A stretch of DNA of 64,000 bases from Desulfocarbo indianensis (GCA_001184205.1 LBMP01000001.1:227364-291363), one strand, 5' to 3'; shown: positions 8,929 to 18,531, counted from the stretch's first letter. Program-made: numbers and translations. Notes: generated by a model from the letters alone, not told the origin.

Positions 8929-10838
8929 CAGGCGGTTTTTCCACCCTGGCAATAATTCAGCCACCAGCCCTGGAACATCAAGAGAGTCCATAACAGTTTT
9001 CGATTGTCGCGGCGTTTAGAAAGGTGATCTTTCCAAAGATGTTGCACATATCCCGGCTCGAAAATTCCTTGGCGCCGCAATAAGGCTGGCGACAGCATGT
9101 CCTGCGCCCATGACCGTAACGGGCCTGATAACCAGGATGATATCGGAACGCCGAACCCTTGTTTGGGGCGGAATAGAAGCTCCCGCGGCAGGCGCCCCTG
9201 CAAGGCTTTTTTCAGCAAAGCCTTGCCTCCCAAGCGAGGGTGCAACTTGAATTTATCGGGCAATGCCGTGAGATAACATATTAAATGAGGGTCAAGGAAA
9301 GGAGAACGGACTTCAAGTGAATTGAGCATCGAAGCCCTATCCAGCTTGACCAGAATGTCGTTTTCTAGATAGGTGCGCGCATATAGTTGAGTTAATTGAC
9401 CTAGTCCAACAAAGTCTTTTAGTTCGCCAGCCAAATGGGTTCTTGGGTCATTTTTAAGACCGGAGGCTCGTAATATTTCCGGCAATACCAGTGATTCAAG
9501 CTCTTGATAGTTGAAAGCTCCCAGCCAGGCCAACAGCCTTTCGCCGGCCGGCGCATCCATGCCTCTGGCGAACCACTTATATTTAAATGATAAGTTCAAA
9601 TTACCATGTGTAACGGGCAGCAAATCAATAATCGGCAAAAAAGCTTTTACCAGTCCGCCTCCTAATCGTCCCAGTTTCCGAGCCACAACATGGGCTTTGA
9701 AAGTTGGGTAGCCTCCCAGGAACTCGTCGGCGCCGTCACCGGAAAGAGCCACGGTGACATATCCACGTGTAAATTGGCTTAAGAGAAAAGTCGGCAGGAT
9801 GGAGGCGTCGGCCAAGGGCTCGTCCAGTTTGTCAAGCACCTTGGGCAAGACTTCCCATACATTTTTTGAGCTTAACTTTTCGGCCATGTGGTTGGTGCCT
9901 ATGTGCTGTGAAGCCAAGGCTGCGCAAGCCGATTCATCAAAGCCGGCTTCCTCGAATCCGATGGAAAAAGTTCTCACCTCCTGTCCCGCGGCCTCTTTGG
10001 CGGCCAAAGCCACGGCGCAGGAATCTATTCCGCCAGACAGAAACAATCCTAACGGTACGTCACTAATCAATCTTCGGTTGACAGAAGCCAGAAATAACTC
10101 CCAAAACCGCTCCGCCGCCTGATCCATATCGTTGGGTACCAGTTGACCCGCGGCTGCCCGCGCCAAGACCCAATAGGGCCTTTCGCTCCACCCACTTTGG
10201 TCCAGCCATATGTAGTGGCCGGGTTTCAGCTTCCTGATTCCACGCCAGATGCAAGACGGGGAAGCGACGTATTCTTGTGAGAGATAGCCGAGCAGCGCGG
10301 CCAAATCCAATCCAGTGGTGGCCGCGACCTGGGGATGGGCTACCAACCCCTTTATTTCAGAAGCGAACATGATGGCGTTGCCAAGCACGAAGTAATGCAA
10401 CGGCTTTTGTCCCAGACGGTCGCGGGCCAGAAGCAATCCGCCCCGTTGGGAATCCCATAGAGCAAAAGCGAACATGCCATTCAAACGGCTTAAAAAATCA
10501 ACGCCCCAGGCGCGGTAGCCTTCTATAAGTACCTCGGTATCACTCTGGGTGCGAAACTCTCCTCCTTGCTTGGCCAGCTCAGCCCTTAATTCCCGGAAGT
10601 TATATATCTCACCGTTAAACACCACTCGGACGCTCCCGTCGGCGCTTATCATGGGCTGATCACCACTGGCGAGGTCGATTATCGACAAACGCCGATGACC
10701 GAGCGTGCAGCGACTCCCGATGAACGCCCCTTCTGCGTCCGGGCCCCTATGAGCCTGGGCCAAGCACATGGCATCTATCCATTCCCTGGCTTTATTGGGA
10801 GAACCATTGAAATGGGTAAATCCTGCTATGCCGCACAT
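8928..10838 (-). CDS. asnB: Glutamine-hydrolysing asparagine synthetase, glycan-locus copy 1
   Basis: 636 residues. Cys2 after the start Met (MCGIAGF) is the catalytic nucleophile of the class II glutaminase; RGPD and the NGEIYN motif belong to the same domain. The synthetase domain has the PP-loop LSGGIDS and a later SGDGADE. Homologues convert Asp to Asn, but copies in polysaccharide loci are often thought to amidate sugar carboxylates or peptide parts, so the real substrate is uncertain. A second copy lies immediately upstream (57-base gap) and a third at 60.3 kb. The stop overlaps the start of the GT4 gene. Confidence 0.88.
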   Translation of the reverse strand: MCGIAGFTHFNGSPNKAREWIDAMCLAQAHRGPDAEGAFIGSRCTLGHRRLSIIDLASGDQPMISADGSVRVVFNGEIYNFRELRAELAKQGGEFRTQSDTEVLIEGYRAWGVDFLSRLNGMFAFALWDSQRGGLLLARDRLGQKPLHYFVLGNAIMFASEIKGLVAHPQVAATTGLDLAALLGYLSQEYVASPSCIWRGIRKLKPGHYIWLDQSGWSERPYWVLARAAAGQLVPNDMDQAAERFWELFLASVNRRLISDVPLGLFLSGGIDSCAVALAAKEAAGQEVRTFSIGFEEAGFDESACAALASQHIGTNHMAEKLSSKNVWEVLPKVLDKLDEPLADASILPTFLLSQFTRGYVTVALSGDGADEFLGGYPTFKAHVVARKLGRLGGGLVKAFLPIIDLLPVTHGNLNLSFKYKWFARGMDAPAGERLLAWLGAFNYQELESLVLPEILRASGLKNDPRTHLAGELKDFVGLGQLTQLYARTYLENDILVKLDRASMLNSLEVRSPFLDPHLICYLTALPDKFKLHPRLGGKALLKKALQGRLPRELLFRPKQGFGVPISSWLSGPLRSWAQDMLSPALLRRQGIFEPGYVQHLWKDHLSKRRDNRKLLWTLLMFQGWWLNYCQGGKTA

Positions 10839-10895
10839 GGGGTTTGCCTTGGAGGGGGAGTATGGCTGGCTCGGTAATTGATCGGATTGCTTACG

Positions 10896-12806
10896 TCATC
10901 GCATCCATCGTTCGTACCACATCTCGAACATCAACAGCGTCCAGAGAGGTTTGCGTAAGTCCTTGCTCCCTTTCAAATGTTCCCCAACCATAGTCGACAC
11001 GACTTTCGGATCAAAGAATCCCTCCCGCCGGATGCGTCCGGCGGACAGATAATCCGTCATCAATTCTTTCAAATCGTGGCGCAGCCAGCGGCCGATGGGA
11101 ATGCCGAATCCCTTTTTCTTGCGGTGAACCACCGTCTTGGGCAGCTTGCGCTCGGCCATTTTCTTCAATATGTATTTGGTGGTGAACCGGCGTAATTTCA
11201 AGCGGCTGGGCAAGCGATTCACGAACTCGACCAGTTCGTGGTCCAGAAACGGCGAACGCACCTCCAGCGAGTTGGCCATGGAGGCGCGGTCCACTTTTAT
11301 GAGGATGTCGTCCTGCAGGTACAGTTTGATCATGCAGTAAAGTATCCGCTCCAAGTCCCGGTTGAGCCTGGACTGACTGAGGTAGCGGATCACGTCGGAA
11401 TAGGTATATACGGTGGATAATTGTTCCCTCAGCTGCGGAAGGAACAAATCGGTCTTTTCCTCGTCAGAGAAGGAACCCATCCAGCGGAAAAACATGATCT
11501 CGGACGAGTAGCCGGCGCCGCGCATGAACTGCTTCAGTTTGAAATCCAAGCTCACGTAACGATGCTTGACCGGCAGACGCGCAATGGCCTGGTTGATCCG
11601 ATGCCGGAGCGGGGATGGCAAGACCTGATAATATTTGATGAGCTTAAGGGCCGGATAAGTTACGTATCCCGCCATGAAATCATCCCCGCCGTCTCCGGAC
11701 AGCGCAACCTTGACCGAATTGGCGGTCAGCTTGGAAAGTAAATATGTCGGCACCACCGAAGGGTCGGCCATGGGCTCGTCCATGATCTGGTTGAGCTGCG
11801 GAATTACATCGAGAAGCTTTTGCTCGTTTAGCTTTTCATAATAGAATTCGGCCCCGCATTGTTTAGCCACCCTCTGGGCCCATTGCGTTTCATCAAACGA
11901 TGGGTCTTCAAAGCCTATGGTGAAGGCCCTCATGGGCTGTGGATAGTGGCGTTGCGCCTCAATCGCGACCAGACTCGAGTCGACTCCTCCCGATAAAAAC
12001 ACTCCGACTTCCACATCGCTCATTAAACGGCGTTTTACGGCTCTCTCAAAAAGCTGCTCCAATTGTTCGATGCAATCTTCCTCTTTCAATCCGTAATTAT
12101 CGTCCTCGGCGATATTGAGATCCCAATAATGCGTCAATTTGATCTCGCCGCGCTCCCAGACCAGCATCTGACCCGGCTCAAGCTTTTTCACTCCCTCTAG
12201 GATGGTTTCCGGAGCCGGCACATATTCAAATGAAAGGTATTTATACAAAGCCGGCAGGTTGATGCGGCGCTGGAGCAAAGGATGCCTTAGCAAGGCCTTG
12301 ATCTCGGAGCCGAAAAGCAAGGTGTCGCCGATCTGGCAATAGTGCAAGGGCTTGACCCCTATCCGGTCCCGGACCAGCACTAATCGCTGGCGCTTGGCGT
12401 CCCACAAGGCAAAAGCGAACATCCCCGCCAATTTATTAACAAATTCCAGGCCAAGCTCCTCATAGAGATGGACGATGGCCTCGCAGTCACTGCTTGTGGC
12501 CAGGCGATGCCCTTGTCCTTCCAACAAGGGGCGCAGTTCGGGATAGTTGTATATCTCGCCGTTGGCGATAAGGGCCAAGGTGCCATCTTCGTTAAAAAGC
12601 GGCTGGCGGCCGGTGGATAGGTCGACGATGGATAAGCGGCGGTGCCCAAAGGCAACCCAAGCCTGTCCTTCATGGAATGGGCGAACGAAATGAAGCCCCC
12701 ATTCGTCCGGCCCGCGATGGATCAAAGAGGAAGCCATGCTGGTGATGACTTGCTCATCGATGGCCTCCGGTCGACTTATGCTAACTACGCCGCAGATGCC
12801 GCACAT
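10896..12806 (-). CDS. asnB: Glutamine-hydrolysing asparagine synthetase, glycan-locus copy 2
   Basis: 636 residues, the same length as copy 1 but clearly divergent from it. Cys2 (MCGICGV), RGPDEWG, NGEIYNYPEL and the PP-loop LSGGVDSSLVA are intact, followed by SGDGGDDF, so both glutaminase and ATP-pyrophosphatase halves should be active. The start ATG is preceded by AGGAA seven bases upstream, and a promoter-like TTGATT/TATAAC pair lies 24-52 bases upstream, so transcription of the downstream part of the locus probably begins here. Possible role: amidation of an uronic acid or other acidic sugar, inferred from context only. Confidence 0.88.
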   Translation of the reverse strand: MCGICGVVSISRPEAIDEQVITSMASSLIHRGPDEWGLHFVRPFHEGQAWVAFGHRRLSIVDLSTGRQPLFNEDGTLALIANGEIYNYPELRPLLEGQGHRLATSSDCEAIVHLYEELGLEFVNKLAGMFAFALWDAKRQRLVLVRDRIGVKPLHYCQIGDTLLFGSEIKALLRHPLLQRRINLPALYKYLSFEYVPAPETILEGVKKLEPGQMLVWERGEIKLTHYWDLNIAEDDNYGLKEEDCIEQLEQLFERAVKRRLMSDVEVGVFLSGGVDSSLVAIEAQRHYPQPMRAFTIGFEDPSFDETQWAQRVAKQCGAEFYYEKLNEQKLLDVIPQLNQIMDEPMADPSVVPTYLLSKLTANSVKVALSGDGGDDFMAGYVTYPALKLIKYYQVLPSPLRHRINQAIARLPVKHRYVSLDFKLKQFMRGAGYSSEIMFFRWMGSFSDEEKTDLFLPQLREQLSTVYTYSDVIRYLSQSRLNRDLERILYCMIKLYLQDDILIKVDRASMANSLEVRSPFLDHELVEFVNRLPSRLKLRRFTTKYILKKMAERKLPKTVVHRKKKGFGIPIGRWLRHDLKELMTDYLSAGRIRREGFFDPKVVSTMVGEHLKGSKDLRKPLWTLLMFEMWYERWMR

Positions 12807-12829
12807 TATAAATTCCTAGCGTCGCGCTG

Positions 12830-12858
12830 GTTATATTGGACTCCAATGTGGGAATCAA
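12830..12858 (-). promoter_or_regulatory. Sigma-70-type promoter ahead of asnB copy 2
   Basis: On the minus strand, TTGATT (12858-12853) and TATAAC (12835-12830) are separated by 17 bases, and the -10 element ends 24 bases before the asnB start codon. It would drive asnB copy 2 and the genes after it. Judged by eye against the consensus. Confidence 0.4.
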
Positions 12859-12969
12859 ACGATGGCCGTCGCCCTTTGGCGCTCCGATCCATCTTTGACA
12901 AGGAAATTATTACTCTTTAAAGTCTTGGGGACGGCGGTTTTCATGGGGTACGGAATTTATAAAAAATCG

Positions 12970-13150
12970 TTATGCGCAGTCGGGATCGCTCACCACGGCC
13001 GCCAATCGCGGGTCAATCGTCATGACCCCATCGTCAGGCCCTCGGTAAACTTCGCCAACTTATCAACTGGTCCGGCGATTTCCAAAAACCCGAGGCCGGC
13101 TTGGATATTGGGCTTTACCACCCATTCGGTCGTTAGCTGAGAAAGGCCCC
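12970..13150 (-). pseudogene. Short coding-like remnant between the two half-operons
   Basis: One minus-strand frame reads a protein-like run that includes LTTEWVVKPNIQAG and EIAGPVDKLAKFTEGL before a TGA; a one-base shift then continues as MTIDPRLAAVVSDPDCA and stops at 12970. The composition looks coding, but there is no good start and the frame is broken, so it is recorded as a decayed or truncated gene of unknown identity. The remainder of the 12807-13132 gap holds only the asnB promoter region. Confidence 0.25.
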
Positions 13151-14989
13151 AATGCCGGTCGGCGTGACCGGGGCCAATAAGCCGCGCAAAGCCCCTTTCG
13201 CCCGTTTTCGCCAGAGTTCTCTTTCCGGGCGAGGCAGATCGCGCAGTGATTTTAACGCTTCAAGCAACTGGTCTGGATCACTCGCCTCCCAACGCAGGCT
13301 CTCCACGGCTTCCAAGTTGTCGATGTTGGGGAACCCCTCCAGACGCAACAACACGGGCGGCACGCCCCGTCCCAGGGCTTCCAAGCCAACCGACGTCCCA
13401 TTGTACAGGACAACTTCGGCCCAATCCAACAATTCCGGGATGGGAGCATTCACCATTTCCAGCCGCGAGCCGCCCGGCCAAGTCCTCAACTGACCCAGGA
13501 CGCGCGCTTGATCAAGCGCGGGATGAAGCTTGACGCGAACCATGAAATCGCGGCTTTTGGCCATCGCCAAGGCGGCGATATGCATCATCTCCATCGACTC
13601 TCCCAAACCTATGGGAGAGGCCAGCAGTACACGCAGCGGACCATCCGACTCGCCCTGGGCCGGCGGGGCTGTCCGCTCCTGCCACAAATAGGCGTGGCGG
13701 ATGGCGCAACCCGTGGCGACCGTCTCCGGCGGCCAGCCTTCTTCCTTAAAAACCCGACTGCAAATCGGGCCGTTGCTGACCAAACGATCCGGCAGGGGCC
13801 TTAATCCGAACTCGCTCGGGGCCGGGTACATGGAATTTTTCAGGCGGCTCAAGGTGAGGTTGTCATATCCCGCTATGCGGGCGGAAGGCCAATGGCGCCG
13901 CACGGCCAGAGCGAGCAGGCTCTCCCACGGCTGTCCTTCCATAACGTGAATCACTCTCGCCGGCCGCACGCCGGCCCGCGCCAACCCTCGCACCAGAGGC
14001 TCCATGGTCAAGGCGTTAATCAAACCGCCTTTCAGCGTCAGGTTCTCCTGGGCCAAGGACAAGAGCGGCAGCCCGTCCACTCCATCGTCCGCCGGGATGC
14101 GGGGCTGGTATGCATGCGCCCTGGCGTGGCAGGCGATCAGGTCCTCGGCCGTCAGCGCCGCCTCGGGCAGAAAGACCGTCTGGGCCGCCGGGTCCAAGGC
14201 GCCCGCCGCCTCCGCGGGAGTCAAGCCGGGCAACAAGGTCGGCACCCAAGCCAACCGCAGGCCCCTTTTGGCCAATTCAGCGGGCAGGACGCCAAAGTAA
14301 GGGTCCTGCAGCCGCCCGTCGGGTCCCAGGCTGCGCCGGTCCATCCAGGTGAAGAGCAGCGCCGTGTCCGGTCCGGCGAAAGCCTGGGGGGAAAAGGACA
14401 TCACCTCCGCCGGCGGCGGGTCTCCCCGCGGAGGGGCCGGAACCGCCGGCGCCGCGGAGGACGCAAGCCAGCTCCGAAGCCTGGTTTTCAACCTAAGCCA
14501 TAATCCATCCGACGCGGGCATGGTTCCGGGAATCAATCCCCGCGCGGCCACCCCCCGGGACCTGGCCAGTTCGGCCACGCCTTGCAGCAGTCCCGGACTG
14601 GCGCAAACCACCAGGCAGGGGTCGGGCAATCCCTCGTCCAGCAATTGGCGGGCAACGGCCAAAAGGCAAAGCCGGGGAAAAAAATAGGAGTATATGTTGC
14701 GCCCCGCCAGCTCGGTGCCCCACCAGGTCTCGTCGTGGGCGTTCACCCGCGAAAGCCGCCCGATCCATTCCAGGTAGGGCTGGCGCAAGCGCCATGCGAT
14801 TGCATCGAGCCGGCCGCCCAAACTCAATCGCGGCAAGCTTGCAAGGAGGCCCGTTTGCAGCTCCAGGCGGCGCGATGAATCCTCGCTGAGGCAAAGCCAA
14901 TGGCCGGGCGCCGGGCCGGGCCAAGACGGCATATCTGCCATGCGGACCATTTGCCGCACGGTGGCCAGATAAAGTCCGCCCCGGTTCAA
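13133..14989 (-). CDS. GT-B-like surface carbohydrate biosynthesis protein
   Basis: About 618 residues if started at the TTG (14989) that overlaps the TGA of the kinase gene (TTGA); GTG 14959 and ATG 14950 are later alternatives. The C-terminal third carries the pattern of GT-B enzymes of capsule type: VLLASPIGLGESMEM, RVKLHPAL and NGTSVGLEALGRGVPPVL, which resembles the donor-binding region of polysaccharide glycosyltransferases related to sialyl-/Kdo-transferring families. A proline-rich linker (about residues 230-250) divides it from an N-terminal domain. Context, next to a CMP-sugar synthetase and sugar-acid aldolase, suggests it uses a CMP-activated donor; this is inference. It ends the tight 24.5-13.1 kb operon. 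Confidence 0.7.
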   Translation of the reverse strand: MNRGGLYLATVRQMVRMADMPSWPGPAPGHWLCLSEDSSRRLELQTGLLASLPRLSLGGRLDAIAWRLRQPYLEWIGRLSRVNAHDETWWGTELAGRNIYSYFFPRLCLLAVARQLLDEGLPDPCLVVCASPGLLQGVAELARSRGVAARGLIPGTMPASDGLWLRLKTRLRSWLASSAAPAVPAPPRGDPPPAEVMSFSPQAFAGPDTALLFTWMDRRSLGPDGRLQDPYFGVLPAELAKRGLRLAWVPTLLPGLTPAEAAGALDPAAQTVFLPEAALTAEDLIACHARAHAYQPRIPADDGVDGLPLLSLAQENLTLKGGLINALTMEPLVRGLARAGVRPARVIHVMEGQPWESLLALAVRRHWPSARIAGYDNLTLSRLKNSMYPAPSEFGLRPLPDRLVSNGPICSRVFKEEGWPPETVATGCAIRHAYLWQERTAPPAQGESDGPLRVLLASPIGLGESMEMMHIAALAMAKSRDFMVRVKLHPALDQARVLGQLRTWPGGSRLEMVNAPIPELLDWAEVVLYNGTSVGLEALGRGVPPVLLRLEGFPNIDNLEAVESLRWEASDPDQLLEALKSLRDLPRPERELWRKRAKGALRGLLAPVTPTGIGAFLS

Positions 14990-16035
14990 CGCAGAATTCG
15001 CCCACTGAGCCCCGAGGCCATGACTTGAAGCACCTCGGCCTCGCTGAACCGGCAGGGGTCTCCGCGGAGGGTATGCTTCAAGGCCCCCAATGCCACGGCG
15101 AAATTCACTGTCCGCCCCCCTTCCCAGCCGGACAGAACCCCGTGAACCACTCCGGCGGCGAAGGCGTCGCCCGCCCCCACGCGGTCCACCACCGGCCTGA
15201 TCAGGATTTCCTCGCCCGGCCAAACCTCAAATCCTTCCGGCGAGCGCTGAAAGAGCAAACCTCCGAAGCCGTTTTCGCTGGCGCTGATAGAGCGGCGCAG
15301 GCTTATGGCCAGGGTCTGAAGCCTGGGGAAACGGGCCATGGCCTCGCGCGCCACCGCGGCGTAGGCGGCCGCCGGGTCGGTCTCCGGGCCGGGGGCCAAG
15401 CCGAACACGTCCCGCCAATCGGTCTCATTGCCCATGATTAGGTGGCAGCGCCGGCAAAGCTCCCCCATCACCGCGGCCACCCGCTCCGCGCGCTCGGATT
15501 CTTCCATATAACGCCAGAGCTGGGAGCGGAAATTCAGGTCCAGGGAGACCGGCACGCCGCTCTCGGCGGCCGCGGCCAAACCCGCCTGCAAGGCCCTGGC
15601 CGCCTGCGGCGAAAGGGCTGGAGTGATTCCCGAGACGTGCAGCCACTCCACGCCGGCCAAGGCCGACCGCCATTCTTCCGGAGACGGCTCCCAAAGGGCC
15701 AGGGACGAATCGGCCCGGTCGTAAACCACCCGGCTGGGCCTGGGGCCGCCTCCGAGTTCGGTCCAGTAGCAACCCAGCCGCTCGCCGCCCCTGGCGACAA
15801 GGCTGCTGTCCAGGCCGCAGCGGGCCAGTTCCCCCACGACCAAATCGCCCAAGGGATTGGAGGGCACCCGGGTCATGTGGCGGCAAGAATGGCCCAGGGC
15901 GGCCAGCGCGATGGCCACGTTGGATTCGCTGCCGCCGGGCTCCACCCGGAAAATGCCCGCGTCCGCCAGGCGCCTTCCCGCGTCCTGGGGCGAGACGCGC
16001 AGCATGGTCTCGCCGTGGGTGAGCACCCTGGCCAA
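14986..16035 (-). CDS. PfkB-family sugar kinase, 2-keto-3-deoxygluconate-kinase-like
   Basis: About 349 residues. The start is taken as TTG 16035, two bases after the stop of the CMP-sugar synthetase gene and nine after a GGGG run; GTG 16050 would overlap that stop and GTG 16026 is also possible. The N-terminus LTHGETMLRVSP and GGSESNVAIALAALG are characteristic of KDG/ribokinase-type enzymes, and the C-terminal DRVGAGDAFAAG contains the catalytic Asp and anion hole. Such kinases phosphorylate 2-keto-3-deoxy sugar acids or related sugars with ATP. Between an aldolase/CMP-transferase pair and a GT-B protein, it probably supplies or recycles an intermediate of a special sugar acid. Confidence 0.82.
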   Translation of the reverse strand: MARVLTHGETMLRVSPQDAGRRLADAGIFRVEPGGSESNVAIALAALGHSCRHMTRVPSNPLGDLVVGELARCGLDSSLVARGGERLGCYWTELGGGPRPSRVVYDRADSSLALWEPSPEEWRSALAGVEWLHVSGITPALSPQAARALQAGLAAAAESGVPVSLDLNFRSQLWRYMEESERAERVAAVMGELCRRCHLIMGNETDWRDVFGLAPGPETDPAAAYAAVAREAMARFPRLQTLAISLRRSISASENGFGGLLFQRSPEGFEVWPGEEILIRPVVDRVGAGDAFAAGVVHGVLSGWEGGRTVNFAVALGALKHTLRGDPCRFSEAEVLQVMASGLSGRILR

Positions 16036-16037
16036 GG

Positions 16038-16778
16038 CTAAGCGCCCCACCAGGAACGGGTCACTTCGCGCACCGTCTCCAGATCGCTGGGCGTGTCGAC
16101 CGCAACCGTATCCTGGTCCACCACTATCATGCGCACCTTGATGCCGTTTTCGATGAAGCGCAAAAGCTCTATGCCCTCGGCCCACTCCAGGGGCCCCATG
16201 GTCTGGCCGGCGAACGCCCGCAGCGCGGCCGGGGTGAAGCCGTACACGCAGACCTGTTTGTAATAGACCACTCCCTTGGTTTCCTTGGGGTAAGGCACCG
16301 GCAAACGCGAGAGATAGACCGCGTCCCCCCTGGCGTTGGCCACCACCTTGGGAACCGTGCTGTCCATCAGGTCGGTCTGCTTTCTGATGGGGGTCATCAG
16401 ATTGCTGACTTCAAAATCCGGACGTTCGCTCTCCTGAAACGGTTTTATGGCCGCCCTGATGGTGTCCGGCTCCAGGGTGGGTTCATCGCCCTGGATGTTG
16501 ACGTACAGGTCCGCGGCAATCTTATCGGCGACTTCGGCCAGACGGTCGGTGCCGGTGGGATGGCGGTCGGAGGTTATCACCGTGGGGATGCCCAGATCGG
16601 CGCAGGCTTTTTCGATGCGCTGATCATCGGTGGCCACCACCACTTTGGACAGCTCACCGACCGCGGCCGCCCGCTCGTAGACCCTGGCCACCATGGGCCG
16701 CCCGTGGATGTCGGCCAGCGGCTTGCCCGGGAAGCGGGTGGATTTGTAACGCGCCGGTATCACGCCTAGTATGTTCAT
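16038..16778 (-). CDS. kdsB: 3-deoxy-manno-octulosonate cytidylyltransferase-like CMP-sugar synthetase
   Basis: 246 residues from ATG 16778, with AAGGA ten bases upstream (a TTG six bases earlier is less likely). The N-terminal MNILGVIPARYKSTRFPGKPL is the CTP-binding signature of KdsB; PTGTDRLAEVA and NIQGDEPTLEP follow in the expected order, as does the DTPSDLE motif near the C-terminus. KdsB couples CTP with Kdo to form CMP-Kdo. A copy embedded in a polysaccharide operon, beside an aldolase and a KDG-type kinase, suggests activation of Kdo or of a related 2-keto-3-deoxy acid for the surface glycan rather than for lipid A. Whether a second, core-LPS copy exists cannot be seen here. Confidence 0.88.
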   Translation of the reverse strand: MNILGVIPARYKSTRFPGKPLADIHGRPMVARVYERAAAVGELSKVVVATDDQRIEKACADLGIPTVITSDRHPTGTDRLAEVADKIAADLYVNIQGDEPTLEPDTIRAAIKPFQESERPDFEVSNLMTPIRKQTDLMDSTVPKVVANARGDAVYLSRLPVPYPKETKGVVYYKQVCVYGFTPAALRAFAGQTMGPLEWAEGIELLRFIENGIKVRMIVVDQDTVAVDTPSDLETVREVTRSWWGA

Positions 16779-16814
16779 TGGCAACTATTCCTTTTCGGGC
16801 CGCCGCCCCATGGT

Positions 16815-18530
16815 TCAGTCCAGATAATTGGAGATGCCCTTGTAAAACTCCTGATAATCGGTCGGCGTGAGGATATGGATGCCCTCCAGCCCCCTGGCTT
16901 CCGCGTATTGGTTGATCTGGCGCAGGTAAAGCAAGTTCAATTCGTGTTTTTCACGAATCACTTCCTGGTTGGCGGTCTCGTCCGGCTCTTGATAAAAGTG
17001 CGAATCGCCTCCCGCCGAAACGCTCAGATAACCGTCCATCCCCACGACGAAGACGCGCTGGGCTCCCATCACCAGGGCGATGCCGCAAAGAAGCACCGAA
17101 ACGGTTCGGCAGCTGGTGGAAACGACTCCCTCGGCGATATCGAAATCGGACAACCTGTTCTGATAGACCAGCCATTCATAATCGCGGTTGGTGTGCTCGC
17201 GTATGAACGCCTGGTCGAAATGGCTTCCCAAAAGGAGCTTCGAACCAGGGTGCGCCTTCGCCACGTACTCGATGAAACGGCGGCGATTGGCGAAGGCGTG
17301 GTAATGGGGCACGAAAAGATCGCCCAGATAATTGGCGCCCAGGATTATGGGATCATGTTTGGCAATGAAGCGGGCCACGCGCTCGGAATAATCGCTCAGG
17401 CTGGGGCCGGCGGCCAGGACCAGGAAATCCCTTCCCGCATGCCTGTCCCGGTAGGTCACCGGCGGCAGGGTGAAGACGGGCGCCGCTTCCTTGTCTTCGG
17501 CCATCCTGCTTCGGTGGTTGTTTTCCTGGCCTCCCACCATGCCGCTGGCGACCAATTGGTCCAGCACCTCGCGCGAAAAACCGATCCCGCCGCGCTGTCG
17601 CACCACCCGCAGCGCCTTCCAAATTTCTTCTATGGTGTGCTCCCGCCTTTCCGAAAGCTCCAGAGAGTAATTGGGGTGCAGGTCCAGGAGACCGCTCAGC
17701 ATGAAGGGCAGTTGATATCCCCACGGCTTTTTTTGCTTCAAGGCTATGAAATGGCGGTCGATGGTGTTGAGCAGCGGCAGCACGCTGAAACGGTCCGGCA
17801 GGCGGTCCTGAAGATAGGCTATTAGAATCTCCAAGGGCAGATTGCCGGCCGCCCTGCCTATGCCGTACAAGGTGGCGTCTACGATATCCACTCCGCAGCG
17901 GATCGCTTCCAAGGTGTTGGCGAAAGCCATCTGAAGCTGATTGTGGGGATGGAAGCCCACCTTTATGCCGGGTATCTCTTGGAGGGGCGCCAGGAATTCC
18001 GCTATCTGATGCGGATACATGGAGCCATAGCTGTCGGCCACGTAGGCATAGTCGACGGGCGCGCCCTCGAGCAGGCCGCGCAGCCCCCGCCGCTCGGCCT
18101 GCGAATAACCGGAATAGCCCATGAGCTGCAAGGAGGTGGTGTAGCCCTTGGCCTTGATGGTCTCGAGCTCCTTGAGGGCCCCATCCAGTTTGTCACGGTG
18201 GGCGGCGACCCGCACCATTTCGGCGACGCTTTGCGAACGGGGGGGCAGGTCGGCGGGGTCAAAACGCCCCGAGTCCACCATCACTGAAACATCGGCGCCT
18301 TTGATGCCGGCCACCGCCTCGGCCAGGGCCGTCTCCGGGGAGAAACGCCATAATCCGTACTTTTCGGGATCGAAGAATTTCCGGCTGCCATGGTAGCCCA
18401 ACTCCACCATGTTCACCCCGGCTTTTGATGAAGCGCGGTAGACCTCGCGCACCAAATCGGGCGAGAAACGCCAATTGTTCAGGTATCCGCCGTCGCGGAT
18501 CGTACAATCCAATATTTGGGGAGCTATCAT
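16815..18530 (-). CDS. HMGL-type aldolase fused to a DUF115-like (GAGPSL) domain
   Basis: 571 residues. Residues 1-330 are a DRE-TIM metallolyase: LDCTIRDGGY (D8, R12, D13), ADSYG around D166, and the metal ligands H194 and H196 in GFHPHNQ; these are the residues used by 4-hydroxy-2-oxovalerate aldolases to condense or split pyruvate and aldehydes. After a polar linker (335-355), the C-terminal ~215 residues begin DFLVLAAGPSLSDY, the motif of DUF115/Maf-like and related sialyltransferase-like folds, and include VVGMDGY. Start ATG 18530 has GGAG upstream and lies one base after the stop of the preceding gene. The fusion suggests synthesis of a 2-keto-3-deoxy sugar acid coupled to its modification or transfer; the exact reaction is unknown. 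Confidence 0.78.
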   Translation of the reverse strand: MIAPQILDCTIRDGGYLNNWRFSPDLVREVYRASSKAGVNMVELGYHGSRKFFDPEKYGLWRFSPETALAEAVAGIKGADVSVMVDSGRFDPADLPPRSQSVAEMVRVAAHRDKLDGALKELETIKAKGYTTSLQLMGYSGYSQAERRGLRGLLEGAPVDYAYVADSYGSMYPHQIAEFLAPLQEIPGIKVGFHPHNQLQMAFANTLEAIRCGVDIVDATLYGIGRAAGNLPLEILIAYLQDRLPDRFSVLPLLNTIDRHFIALKQKKPWGYQLPFMLSGLLDLHPNYSLELSERREHTIEEIWKALRVVRQRGGIGFSREVLDQLVASGMVGGQENNHRSRMAEDKEAAPVFTLPPVTYRDRHAGRDFLVLAAGPSLSDYSERVARFIAKHDPIILGANYLGDLFVPHYHAFANRRRFIEYVAKAHPGSKLLLGSHFDQAFIREHTNRDYEWLVYQNRLSDFDIAEGVVSTSCRTVSVLLCGIALVMGAQRVFVVGMDGYLSVSAGGDSHFYQEPDETANQEVIREKHELNLLYLRQINQYAEARGLEGIHILTPTDYQEFYKGISNYLD

Positions 18531-18531
18531 T

